64,000 bases of DNA. It comes from DASTFY01 sp963813375. Its GTDB lineage: Bacteria > Actinomycetota > Acidimicrobiia > Acidimicrobiales > Ilumatobacteraceae. Positions 19,553 to 27,938 of this stretch are shown piece after piece (the stretch's first letter is position 1; each line of letters opens with the position of its first letter). The notes below the pieces were generated by a model. It ran no database searches and had not been told where the DNA came from. It was given only the letters and a program-made list of their open reading frames with translations. The stretch covers positions 308,924-372,923 of the forward strand of contig CAWEYT010000015.1 in NCBI GenBank assembly GCA_963813375.1, read 5' to 3'. The position numbers and the translations under genes were made by a program.

Positions 19553-19891
19553 TCAGGGTACGGCCGAACGCCGCCTGTCCCGCTGGGTCGCCCGCTGCAG
19601 GCGGTCGAGGCGCTGGTCCCACTGCGCGCCGGCGGCCACGAGCCACCGCATGGCGTCGACCAGCGGTTCGGGCGTGGCCCGGTAGCGCACCTCACGGCCC
19701 CGGCGCTCCGGGGCAGCCAGACCGGCCTCGACGAGGCCCTGCAGGTGCTTGACCACGGCCTGGCGGGTCATGGGGAGATCGGCAGCCAGGTGGCTGGCGG
19801 TGTCCGGCCCCTCCCGCACGAGACGCACGAGCAAGGAGCGCCGGGTGGGGTCGGCCAGGGCGTCGAAGAGGGGATCGAGCGGATCCGTCAC
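19553..19891 (-). CDS. ArsR-family winged-helix transcriptional repressor
   Basis: 112-residue winged-helix protein: DPLFDALADPTRRSLLVRLV, then MTRQAVVKHLQGLVEAGLA as recognition helix, then RRGREVRYRATPEPL as wing. It has no metal-binding cysteine motif, and belongs with the ArsR regulators that accompany AHSA1/SRPBCC proteins. The GTG start at 19891 overlaps the SRPBCC stop (GTGA). Two GCAAC-N6-GTTGC palindromes in the upstream divergent spacer are the obvious operators, implying autoregulation and control of clpP. Confidence 0.88.
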   Translation of the reverse strand: MTDPLDPLFDALADPTRRSLLVRLVREGPDTASHLAADLPMTRQAVVKHLQGLVEAGLAAPERRGREVRYRATPEPLVDAMRWLVAAGAQWDQRLDRLQRATQRDRRRSAVP

Positions 19892-20280
19892 ACCCGGGCC
19901 AGCGAGCAGACCGACAACCAGAGCGACACGACGCGGGTCTCCCAGGAGCCGCTGAGCGAGTGGTCGGCCGACTCGGTGATGACGAGACGGCTGCCCGTGT
20001 CGGTCTCCTCGACGGTGAAGGTGACGTCGGACGCGGCGGCCTCGTCCCCAGCGGGCCACCAGGTGAAGGCCAGGCGTTCGCCCGCACTCATGTCGGTCAC
20101 GGTCAGGTGGCGTCGCACGCCGTCGTCGTCGACGAGGTGGCCCGAGCCGCCGACTCGCAGATCGAGGTGGACGTCCTCGCCGAGCCAGGTGCCGAGCTCC
20201 CCGGCATCGGAGATCAGGCGCCAGAGCGTGGCGGCGTCGCACTCGAGCTCGATGGTGCGGCGGACGGTGGTGCGTTCCAT
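19888..20280 (-). CDS. SRPBCC/AHSA1-domain protein
   Basis: 130-residue START-like fold (TTVRRTIELECDAATLWRLI, ELGTWLGEDVHLDLRVGG, LAFTWWP, DHSLSGSWETRVVSLW). Such proteins carry a hydrophobic ligand cavity and are typically encoded with a small ArsR-type repressor, which may sense the same ligand. Here the SRPBCC gene comes first and the regulator second, the reverse of the more usual order. Start ATG 20280, divergent from clpP across a 92-bp operator region. Confidence 0.85.
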   Translation of the reverse strand: MERTTVRRTIELECDAATLWRLISDAGELGTWLGEDVHLDLRVGGSGHLVDDDGVRRHLTVTDMSAGERLAFTWWPAGDEAAASDVTFTVEETDTGSRLVITESADHSLSGSWETRVVSLWLSVCSLARV

Positions 20281-20296
20281 TGCCGCCACGATAGCC

Positions 20297-20354
20297 GCAA
20301 CACAGCGGTTGCACATCCGCTCGACCACGGCTAGACTCGCAACTCACAAGTTGC
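20297..20354. promoter_or_regulatory. twin palindromic operators with clpP promoter
   Basis: Two copies of GCAAC-N6-GTTGC, each followed by ACATC, lie at 20297-20312 and 20339-20354, with centres 42 bp apart (about four helical turns). Between them sits TTGCAC (20309-20314), 17 nt, TAGACT (20332-20337), a good sigma-70-type promoter for clpP. The first operator overlaps the -35 and the second the likely transcription start, so a bound repressor would block it. The region also serves the divergent SRPBCC/ArsR genes. Confidence 0.75.
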
Positions 20355-20372
20355 ACATCAGGAGGAGCGATC

Positions 20373-20981
20373 ATGCTGGTGCCGACCGTCATCGAGCAGA
20401 CCAACCGGGGGGAGCGGGCCTACGACATCTACTCCCGCCTGCTCTCGGAGCGCATCGTGTTCCTGGGCACGGCGATCGACGACAGCGTGGCCAACCTCGT
20501 CATCGCCCAGCTCCTCCATCTGGAGTCGGAAGCTGCCGACCGGGACATCTCGCTCTACATCAACAGCCCGGGCGGGGACATGACGGCGTTGTTCGCCATC
20601 CACGACACCATGCAGTTCGTGGCGCCCGACGTGGCGACGATCTGCGTGGGGCAGGCGGCGTCGGCGGCCGCCGTGCTCCTGGCCGCCGGGGCCAAGGGCA
20701 AGCGGGCCGCCCTCCCCAACGCCCGGGTGCTCATCCACCAGCCCCACGGCGGCGCGCAGGGTCAGTCGACCGATCTCGAGCGCGCCGTCACCGAGATCGT
20801 CGAGATGCGCCGGCGGATGGTCGAGATCCTCGTCGAGGCCACGGGCCAGGCGGCCGAGCGCATCACCCTGGACATCGACCGGGACTACATCCTGCGCGGC
20901 GAGGACGCCGTGGCCTACGGGCTCATCGACCACGTGGTCGATCGCCGCCGGCTGCCCCTGGCCGGCGTGGCCGCCGCGTGA
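20373..20981 (+). CDS. clpP: ATP-dependent Clp protease proteolytic subunit
   Basis: Tetradecameric serine peptidase subunit of 202 residues. The catalytic triad is intact: Ser in CVGQAASAAAV, His in VLIHQPHGG, Asp in LDIDRDYIL. It begins MLVPTVIEQTNRGERAYDIYSRLL, including the usual propeptide-processing region, and AGGAGGAG precedes the ATG. No second clpP and no clpX follow, unlike the common clpP1P2-clpX order. It is preceded by twin ArsR-type operators instead, so this is probably a regulated accessory ClpP. folD starts 38 bp downstream. Confidence 0.95.
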   Translation: MLVPTVIEQTNRGERAYDIYSRLLSERIVFLGTAIDDSVANLVIAQLLHLESEAADRDISLYINSPGGDMTALFAIHDTMQFVAPDVATICVGQAASAAAVLLAAGAKGKRAALPNARVLIHQPHGGAQGQSTDLERAVTEIVEMRRRMVEILVEATGQAAERITLDIDRDYILRGEDAVAYGLIDHVVDRRRLPLAGVAAA

Positions 20982-21019
20982 CCGAGGCCGTGACCTTCGG
21001 GGCCAAGTAGAAAGGCGCG

Positions 21020-21914
21020 ATGACTGACGTCGACGACGCCCGAGCGGACCAGCGCACGCCGGGGGGTGCCATCCTCATGGACGGCATCCGCCTGCGCGAC
21101 GAGATCACAGAGCAGCTGGCGGCGGAGATGGTCGTCGCTCGGTTCGCCCCGTGTCTGTCTGGGGACCGTCCTCGTCGGTGATGACCGCCCGAGCCAGATC
21201 TACGTTCGCAGCAAGCACAAGCAGGCCGAGAAGGCCGGGATGGTGTCCCAGCACATCGGCCTGCCCCCGACCGCGACGCAGGCCGAGGTGGACGACGCCG
21301 TGGCCGGCATGGCCGCCGATCCCGACGTCCACGGCATCCTCGTCCAATTGCCCCTGCCCGAGGGCCTCGACCCCGAGCCGGTGCTCGACCTGGTCCCGCC
21401 GGACAAGGACATCGACGGGCTGACCGAGCGCTCGATGGGCCGGCTGCTCCGGGGCCGCCCCGGTCACGTCCCGTGCACGCCGAAGGGCGTCATGCGGCTG
21501 CTGGAGCGCTACGGGACCGACGTCTCCGGGAAGCGGGCCGTCGTGGTCGGTCGCTCGACGCTGGTCGGCCTGCCCATGGCGCTGCTGCTGGCCCGCAAGG
21601 GCGTCGACGCCACGGTCACGCTGGCCCACTCCCGCACCCGGGACATGGTCGAGGTGTGCCGCCAGGCCGACATCATCATCGCCGCCGCCGGCATGGCCCG
21701 GATGATCACGGCCGAGCACGTCCGCCCGGGCGCGACGGTCGTCGACGTGGGCGTGAGCCGCAGCGAGGCCGGCATCGTGGGCGACGTCGACTTCGACGCC
21801 GTCCAGGCAGTGGCCGGGGCCATCACGCCGATGCCCGGCGGCACCGGCCCCATGACCATCGCCTGCCTCCTGGAGAACACGCTCGCAGCAGCCCGCATGC
21901 TCGGCGCGGTCTGA
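21020..21914 (+). CDS. folD: methylenetetrahydrofolate dehydrogenase/cyclohydrolase, one apparent +1 frameshift
   Basis: Bifunctional one-carbon enzyme of about 297 residues interconverting methylene-, methenyl- and formyl-THF. Visible are the active-site region YVRSKHKQAEKAGM, GILVQLPLPEGLD, CTPKGVMRLLERYG, and the NADP-binding VVGRSTLVGLPMALLL. The start is ATG 21020 behind AAAGGCG. One extra base near 21150 must be ignored to join EMVVARFAP to VCLGTVLVGDD. It makes formyl/methylene-THF metabolism available next to the formate dehydrogenase operon, a plausible functional link. Confidence 0.9.
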
Positions 21915-21976
21915 GCTCTCCGAGGCCACGGCCCGCCGCCGGTGGGAGGCCGAGCGCTCCGCCCGCTCGCCAATGA

Positions 21977-22029
21977 GACGTCTCGCGGAGCTCAGTTGCG
22001 GAATGCGCAACGCATCTCCGCGAGACGTC
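21977..22029. repeat. nested palindrome A, copy 1
   Basis: Perfect 14-bp arms GACGTCTCGCGGAG (21977-21990) and CTCCGCGAGACGTC (22016-22029) enclose a 6-bp hairpin GTTGCG (21995-22000)/CGCAAC (22006-22011). It lies between folD and the formate dehydrogenase operon. A closely related copy is at 58694-58738. Confidence 0.9.
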
Positions 22030-22107
22030 ACCGGTACTGCGGTTCTCGCCGGACGAGGGCTATCGTCCACCTTCCCACCGCTCCGAGCATCGAGAGGGGG
22101 TGACGAC

Positions 22108-24045
22108 GTGAGGAAGCAATACCGCGAGAAGCCCTACACCCGGCTGACCGAACCCCTCGTGCGGGACGGCGGCCGGCTCCGGCCGGCCTCCTGGGACGAG
22201 GCGCTCGACCGTGCCGCGGAGGGTCTCAGCCGGGCCGTAGCGGGCCGAGGCCCCGATGCCATCGGCGTGTTCTCGTGCTCCAAGGCCACCAACGAGATGA
22301 ACTTCATCGCCCAGAAGTTCGTGCGTACGGCCATCGGCACGAACAACATCGACTCCTGCAACCGCACTTGACACGCTCCCTCCGTCGTCGGTCTGGCGAC
22401 AGTCTTCGGAGCAGGCGGAGGAACGTCCTCCTACCGGGAGGTGGAGGACACCGACGTCATCATCCTCTGGGGCTCGAACGCCCGGGAGACCCACCCGATC
22501 TTCTTCCACCACGTCCTCGCCGGCGTGCGCAACGGTGCGCGCCTCTACTGCGTCGACCCCCGGCGCACCAGCTCGGCGCGCTGGGCCGACGTCTGGCTCG
22601 GCATCCACGTGGGCACGGACATCGCCCTGTCCAACACCATGGCCCGGGAGATCATCCACGCCGGGCTCCACAACCCGCGCTTCATCGAGCGGGCGACGGC
22701 CGGCTTCGAGGAGTACGCGGCGTCGGTCGAGGACTGGACCCTGGAGCGGGGCGCCGCGGTGACCGGCGTCCCGGCCGAGGTGATCGCCGAGATGGCGCAC
22801 ACCTGGGCCCGGGCCGACCGCGCCCAGCTCTGTTGGACGCTCGGCATCACCGAGCACCACAACGCCGTCGACAACGTGCTGGCCCTCATCAACCTCGCCC
22901 TCCTGTGCGGGCACGTCGGCCGCTACGGCTGCGGGCTCAACCCGTTGCGAGGCCAGAACAACGTCCAGGGCGGTGGCGACATGGGCGCCATCCCGAACAA
23001 GCTGCCCGGCTTTCAGGACATCCTGGACGACGAGGCGCGAGCGAAGTTCGATGCCGCCTGGGGCTCGCGCATCCCGCCCCGGCACGGTTGGCACCTGTCC
23101 GACATGTTCGCGGCCATGGAGCGGGGCGATCTCACCGCGCTCTACGTGATCGGCGAGAACCCGGCCCAGTCGGAGGCGGAGAGCGAGCACGCCGTCCACC
23201 TGCTCGAGGGTCTCGACCACCTCGTCGTGCAGGACATCTTCCTGACCCGCACGGCGCAGCTGGCCTCCGTCGTGCTGCCGGCCTCGGCGGCGTGGTGCGA
23301 GAGCGACGGCACGGTGACGAACAGCGAGCGTCGGGTCCAACGGGTGCGCAAGGCCCTGGAACCGCCCGACGGCGCCCGCGACGACATCGAGATCATCCTG
23401 GACGTCGCCCGCCGCCTCGGACACGACTGGCACTACGACTCCGCCGAAGCCGTGTGGGACGAGTTGCGTTCGCTGTCGCCGATGCACGCCGGCATGAGCT
23501 ACCGCCGGCTGGAGGAGCTGGGCGGCATCCAGTGGCCGTGCTACCACGAGGACCGGCTGGAGCCGACGTGGCTCCACGGCCGGCTCTGGGCGGAGGATCC
23601 AGCCGAGCGGGGACGGCCGGCGCCCTTCTCCGTCGTGGTGGACGAGCCGCCGGTGGACAAGCTCGACGAGGAGTACCCGCTGCGGCTGACGACCGGGCGC
23701 CGGCTGGACTCCTACAACACCGGCGTCCAGTCGGGTGGGTACGTGTCGCCGCTGCGGTTCGGCGAGACCATCGACCTGTCGCCGGAGGACGCCCGGCAGC
23801 TCGGGATCGTGGACGGTGAGCAGGTGCGGGTCACCTCCCGGCGCGGGTCGCTCGTGGCGCCCGCTCGTGTCGACCCCTCGCTGCGGCCGGGGCTGGTGTT
23901 CATGACGATGCACTTCCCCGACGACATCGACACCAACGTGCTGACCATCGAGGCCATCGATCCCAAGTCGGGGACGGCCGAGTTCAAGGCGTCGGCGGTG
24001 CGGGTCGAGAAGCTCGAGCAGTTCGCTGCCGCGGGCGGCGACTGA
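22108..24045 (+). CDS. fdhA: selenocysteine-containing formate dehydrogenase, catalytic (Mo/W-bis-MGD) chain
   Basis: Catalytic core of a formate dehydrogenase, 645 residues including one selenocysteine. The frame is open from GTG 22108 (after GAGAGGGGG) to 24045, except for one in-frame TGA at 22369-22371. That codon is residue 88, in the context NNIDSCNRT-[TGA]-HAPSVVGLA, exactly where FDHs carry the Mo-ligating Sec/Cys followed by the catalytic His. The conserved Arg is in NPLRGQNNVQGGGDMG, and the C-terminal molydopterin-binding barrel is LRLTTGRRLDSYNTG to LVFMTMHFPDD. It lacks the N-terminal Fe-S domains, which are encoded separately at 25910. It oxidises formate to CO2 (or the reverse), passing electrons to the NuoEF-type subunit. 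Confidence 0.93.
22369..22371 (+). promoter_or_regulatory. recoded UGA (selenocysteine) codon of fdhA
   Basis: TGA in the same frame as the 87 codons before it and the 557 sense codons after it, at the position of the active-site Sec/Cys of formate dehydrogenases and followed by the invariant His. Confidence 0.9.
22384..22400 (+). promoter_or_regulatory. bacterial SECIS-like hairpin
   Basis: GUCGUC (22384-22389) pairs with GGCGAC (22395-22400), six pairs including one U-G, closing the loop GGUCU. The stem begins 12 nt after the UGA. E. coli fdhF has the same arrangement, with a stem about 11 nt downstream and an apical loop containing GGUCU read by SelB. Confidence 0.82.
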
Positions 24046-24060
24046 CGCAGATCGACGAGC

Positions 24061-25899
24061 ATGGACCTGCACTTCCTCGATGCCCGTCCCACGTCCGAGG
24101 AGCGGGACGCGGTCGATGCCCTGCTCGGCCCCCCGCCGTCGGGGTGGCGTGGCGGCGAACGGGGCGACGACGACCGCCATGTGGCCTTCGGCGGATGGGA
24201 GGCCTCGGCGTCGCTGCGCCCGCACGTGCTCCCGGCCCTCCACGCCGTCAACGACCGCGTCGGCTGGGTGAGCCAGGGCGCGCTGAACTACATCGCCGAG
24301 CGGCTCTCGGTGCCGCCGGCCGAGCTCTACGGCGTGCTCACGTTCTACGCCCTGTTCTCCCCCCGGCCCCGGCCGCGCCGGGTGCTCCACGTCTGCACGG
24401 ATCTGGCCTGCGCCACCAACGGCGCCGGCGAGCTGGTGGCCGGCCTCGGAGCCGAGGGCTCCCCTTCCACTGATGGCGAGGCGACGTGGCACTCCTCCCC
24501 CTGCCTGGGGGTGTGCGAGCGGGCGCCGGCGGCGCTGGTGGTCGAGGCCGGCGCGCCGCCGCGGGCCGAAGTGCTGGCGCCGGCGTCAGCCGCCGATCTC
24601 GCCGGCGCGCTGGACGGACGGCCTGGCCCCGACGAGCCGCCGGCCGGTGCTTCCGTGCCCCAGGCGGGCGAGACCGGGCTGCTCCTGCTGCGGCGGATCG
24701 GCCGGGTCGACCCGGCCAGCCTGGCTGACTACCGCGCCGAGGGTGGCTATGACGCGCTGCGGCGGGCCATCGACCTCGGTCCCGCCGGGGTCATCCGCGA
24801 GGTGTCCGATTCGCGACTCCAGGGACGCGGCGGAGCGGCCTTCCCCACGGGCCGGAAGTGGGACGCCGTGGCCGGTCAGCCCGTGCGCCCCCATCACCTC
24901 GTCTGCAACGCCGACGAGTCCGAACCGGGCACGTTCAAGGACCGGGTGCTCATGGAGGGCGATCCGTTCGCGGTCATCGAGGCCATGACCGTGGCCGGCT
25001 TCGCCACCGGGGCCGAGCACGGCTACCTGTACCTGCGGGGGGAGTACCCGCGCGCCCGCCAGCGGCTCGAGCACGCCATCGCCGAGGCCCGGCGCCACGG
25101 CTTCCTCGGGCCGGACGTGATGGGCAGCGGCGTCAGCTTCGACATCGAGGTGTTCCGCGGCGCCGGCGCCTACATCTGCGGCGAGGAGACCGCGATCTTC
25201 AACTCGATCGAGGGCCATCGAGGAGAGCCGCGCAACAAGCCGCCCTTCCCGGTGGAGGTCGGGCTGTTCGGCCTTCCCACGTTGGTCAACAACGTGGAGA
25301 CGCTGGTGAACGTGCTGTCGATCCTGGAGATGGGCGGGCCGGCCTTCGCCGCCATCGGCACCGAAGGCTCGACGGGGCCGAAGCTGTTCTGCGTGTCCGG
25401 CCGGGTGGAGCGGCCCGGCGTGTACGAGGTGCCGTTCGGGACGACGCTGGCCGAGCTGCTGGAGCTGGCCGGGGGTGTGCCCGACGGGCACGAGCTGCGG
25501 GCCGTCCTGCTCGGAGGGGCCGCGGGCGCGTTCGTCCGCCCGGACGAGCTCGACCTGCCTCTCACCTTCGAGGGCACGCGCGCCGCCGGCGTCACGCTCG
25601 GCTCGGGTGTCGTCATGGTGCTGGACGAGACCGTCGACCTCGTGCCCTTCCTCCTGCGGATCGCGGCCTTCTTCCGTGACGAGTCCTGCGGGCAATGCGT
25701 CCCGTGCCGGGTCGGCACCGTGCGCCAGGAGGAGGTCCTGCACCGGCTGGCTGCCAACGGGCGCGACCCGGCCGGGGATCTCGCACTGCTGACCGACCTC
25801 GGCCGCGTGATGCGGGACGCGTCGATCTGCGGCCTGGGTCAGACCGCGTCGAGCGCCGTCGAGTCGGCCATCGCCCGGCTGGGGGTGTTCGCACAATGA
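24061..25899 (+). CDS. NAD-dependent formate dehydrogenase diaphorase subunit, NuoE-NuoF fusion
   Basis: 612-residue electron-transfer subunit. Residues ~25-175 are NuoE-like (thioredoxin-fold [2Fe-2S]) with ligands in HVCTDLACATNG and SSPCLGVCERAP. Residues ~200-612 are NuoF-like: GRGGAAFPTGRKW (NADH/FMN), CNADESEPGTFKDR, GAGAYICGEETAIFNSIEGHRG-type FMN loop, an SLBB domain, and the [4Fe-4S] site ESCGQCVPCRVGT with a later Cys in SICGLGQT. It passes electrons from the Mo subunit to NAD+. It lies 15 bp after fdhA and 10 bp before the Fe-S gene, one operon. Confidence 0.94.
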   Translation: MDLHFLDARPTSEERDAVDALLGPPPSGWRGGERGDDDRHVAFGGWEASASLRPHVLPALHAVNDRVGWVSQGALNYIAERLSVPPAELYGVLTFYALFSPRPRPRRVLHVCTDLACATNGAGELVAGLGAEGSPSTDGEATWHSSPCLGVCERAPAALVVEAGAPPRAEVLAPASAADLAGALDGRPGPDEPPAGASVPQAGETGLLLLRRIGRVDPASLADYRAEGGYDALRRAIDLGPAGVIREVSDSRLQGRGGAAFPTGRKWDAVAGQPVRPHHLVCNADESEPGTFKDRVLMEGDPFAVIEAMTVAGFATGAEHGYLYLRGEYPRARQRLEHAIAEARRHGFLGPDVMGSGVSFDIEVFRGAGAYICGEETAIFNSIEGHRGEPRNKPPFPVEVGLFGLPTLVNNVETLVNVLSILEMGGPAFAAIGTEGSTGPKLFCVSGRVERPGVYEVPFGTTLAELLELAGGVPDGHELRAVLLGGAAGAFVRPDELDLPLTFEGTRAAGVTLGSGVVMVLDETVDLVPFLLRIAAFFRDESCGQCVPCRVGTVRQEEVLHRLAANGRDPAGDLALLTDLGRVMRDASICGLGQTASSAVESAIARLGVFAQ

Positions 25900-25909
25900 A
25901 GGTGGAACG

Positions 25910-26806
25910 GTGAAGGGGGAGATGGTGCGGGTGGCGCCTCCCCGGCGGCTGGTCGAGTTGACGGTGGACGGCGAGGCGGTGCAGGTCCCCGAAGGCAGCA
26001 CGCTGCTCGATGCCTGCCGGCTGGTGGGCCGTGAGATCCCGACGCTCTGCTACGGGGACACGCTCACTCCGAAGAACGCCTGCCGGGTGTGCATGGTCGA
26101 GGTCGAGGGCTCGCGCGTCCTCGTGCCGTCGTGCTCACGCCGCGCCGAGCCGGGGATGGTCGTGCGGACCGACACGGAGCGGGCCCGCCACAGCCGCCGC
26201 CTCGTCCTGGAGCTGCTCGGCTCGTCGGTCGATCTGTCCATCGCCCCGAACGTCGCCCGCTGGCAGGACGAGTACGGCGCGGAGCCCTCCCGGTTCGGGA
26301 CCGACGGTACCGCCGAGGGTGCCACCGAGGATGTCGGAGCCGCCACCGTCGAGCAGCCGCCCATCGTCGACAACGACCTGTACGTGCGGGACTACGCCAA
26401 GTGCATCCTCTGCTACAAGTGCGTGGACGCCTGCGGCGAGCAGTGGCAGGGGACGTTCGCCATCAGCGTGGCTGGGCGAGGCTTCGACGCCCGCATCTCC
26501 ACCGAGTTCTCCGTCCCGCTGACCGAGTCGGCCTGCGTCTACTGCGGCAACTGCATCGCCGTGTGCCCGACGGGTGCCCTCGTGTTCAAGAGCGAGTTCG
26601 ACCGGAGGGCGGCGGGCACCTGGGACGAGGAGCGCCAGACCCAGACGGACACCATCTGCCCGTACTGCGGGGTCGGCTGCACGCTCACCCTCCACGTCCA
26701 GGACAACGAGATCGTCAAGGTGACGTCGCCCCAGGACCACGCCATCACCTCGGGCAACCTCTGCATCAAGGGACGGTTCGGCTTCCAGCACGTCCAGAAC
26801 CGCTGA
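25910..26806 (+). CDS. formate dehydrogenase Fe-S subunit (detached N-terminus of FdhA)
   Basis: 298 residues corresponding to the N-terminal part normally fused to the catalytic chain. It has a [2Fe-2S] ferredoxin domain (IPTLCYGDTL, NACRVCMVEVEG, PSCSRR) and a His/Cys NuoG-like segment. Two [4Fe-4S] motifs follow (CILCYKCVDACGE, CVYCGNCIAVCPTGAL). It ends with the molybdopterin-proximal cluster domain CPYCGVGCTLTL to NLCIKGRFGFQHV. The protein stops just where the fdhA gene begins (RKQYREKPYTRLTEPLV), so the two together make one full-length FdhA. Start GTG 25910 or ATG 25922. A palindrome follows the stop. Confidence 0.92.
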   Translation: MKGEMVRVAPPRRLVELTVDGEAVQVPEGSTLLDACRLVGREIPTLCYGDTLTPKNACRVCMVEVEGSRVLVPSCSRRAEPGMVVRTDTERARHSRRLVLELLGSSVDLSIAPNVARWQDEYGAEPSRFGTDGTAEGATEDVGAATVEQPPIVDNDLYVRDYAKCILCYKCVDACGEQWQGTFAISVAGRGFDARISTEFSVPLTESACVYCGNCIAVCPTGALVFKSEFDRRAAGTWDEERQTQTDTICPYCGVGCTLTLHVQDNEIVKVTSPQDHAITSGNLCIKGRFGFQHVQNR

Positions 26807-26814
26807 CCGCGGTG

Positions 26815-26887
26815 TCACAATCCACGCACAAATCGCGGCTGGTTGCCCTCTCGTGGCCATCGGACGTGATTTGTGCGTGAGAAGTGA
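26815..26887. repeat. nested palindrome B, copy 2
   Basis: CACGCACAAATC (26823-26834) pairs perfectly with GATTTGTGCGTG (26868-26879), with outer TCAC (26815-26818)/GTGA (26884-26887). It shares the GCACAAATCGCG core and the trailing GTGACCGCG with copy 1 at 9741-9813. It starts 9 bp after the last formate dehydrogenase gene and may terminate that operon. Confidence 0.85.
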
Positions 26888-26999
26888 CCGCGAGACCGCG
26901 GGCCGGACGCGGACCGTTCGGGCGGTGGGCCATTTTCGTCGGGTTCGGGCGCGGCGGGCATGATGCAGCAGACCGTTCCTCCAGGAGGTACTTGCGAAG

Positions 27000-27920
27000 A
27001 TGGGACTCTGTGATGGCCGGGTGGCCATCGTCACCGGTTCGGGCCGGGGCATCGGCCGCGAGCACGCGCTGAGCCTGGCCCGCCAGGGCGCCAAGGTCGT
27101 GGTCAACGACCTCGGTGGCAACGTGGACGGGACCGGCGACGATCTCAGCCCGGCCCAGCAGGTGGTCGAGGAGATCGCCGGCATGGGTGGCGAGGCCGTC
27201 GCCAACGGCGACGACATCTCGACCTGGGAGGGCGCGCAGCGCCTGGTCAACACCGCCGTCGAGTCCTTCGGCGACCTCCACGTGCTGGTCAACAACGCCG
27301 GGATCCTGAGGGACCGCATGCTGACCAACATGACCGAGGAGGAGTGGGACGCGGTCATCAAGGTCCACCTCAAGGGCACCTTCGGCCCGGCGCGCTGGGC
27401 GGCTGCCTACTGGCGGGAGCAGACGAAGGCCGGCAAGGCCGTCGACGGCCGCATCATCAACACCACGTCGGTGTCCGGCATCTACGGCAACCCCGGGCAG
27501 ACCAACTACGGCGCGGCCAAGGCCGGCATCGCCGCCCTCACGGTCATCGCCGCGCTCGAGCTGGGCCGCTACGGCGTCACCGTCAATGCCGTCGCCCCGG
27601 TCGCGCTCACCCGCATGACCGAGGGTCTGGGCCCGGCGCCCGAGACGGACGAGGAGCGCGAGATGCGCTCGCCCCGCTGGATCGCCCCGATCGTCACCTG
27701 GCTGGCCTCGCCCGAGTCGAAGGCGGTGACGGGTCGGGTCTTCGAGGCGTCGGGTCAGGGTCTGGCCATCGCCGAGGGCTGGCACCGCGGGCCCGAGCAC
27801 GCGCCCGTGGAGGATCCGACCGAGCTGGGTCCGATCGTGGCCGATCTCGTGGCCAAGGCCCGCCTCAACGCCGGCATGGACGGCAAGGACGGCAGCTGGC
27901 CCCAGCCGCCGCCGAACTGA
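27000..27920 (+). CDS. SDR-family (3-hydroxyacyl-CoA type) dehydrogenase
   Basis: 306-residue short-chain dehydrogenase resembling the dehydrogenase domain of peroxisomal multifunctional enzyme type 2. NAD-binding motif TGSGRGIGREHALSLA, NNAG as LVNNAGILRDRM, catalytic Ser in NTTSVSGIYG and YxxxK in NYGAAKAG. The C-terminal 45 residues extend beyond a classical SDR, as in that subfamily. AGGAGG precedes the ATG. The MaoC hydratase gene follows after 18 bp, so the two should catalyse successive steps (hydration, then oxidation) of acyl-CoA beta-oxidation. Confidence 0.92.
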   Translation: MGLCDGRVAIVTGSGRGIGREHALSLARQGAKVVVNDLGGNVDGTGDDLSPAQQVVEEIAGMGGEAVANGDDISTWEGAQRLVNTAVESFGDLHVLVNNAGILRDRMLTNMTEEEWDAVIKVHLKGTFGPARWAAAYWREQTKAGKAVDGRIINTTSVSGIYGNPGQTNYGAAKAGIAALTVIAALELGRYGVTVNAVAPVALTRMTEGLGPAPETDEEREMRSPRWIAPIVTWLASPESKAVTGRVFEASGQGLAIAEGWHRGPEHAPVEDPTELGPIVADLVAKARLNAGMDGKDGSWPQPPPN

Positions 27921-27938
27921 GGACCGAGGAGAGACGAC

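Noticed and set aside
21977..22029. Palindromes A-D as CRISPR repeats
   Set aside because: Copies are solitary and kilobases apart, without regular spacers or cas genes.
22369..22371. TGA as nonsense mutation, frameshift or separate genes
   Set aside because: Both sides are in the same frame, the position is the active-site Sec/Cys, the next residue is the invariant His, and a SECIS-like hairpin follows. The errors elsewhere in the window are insertions, not substitutions.
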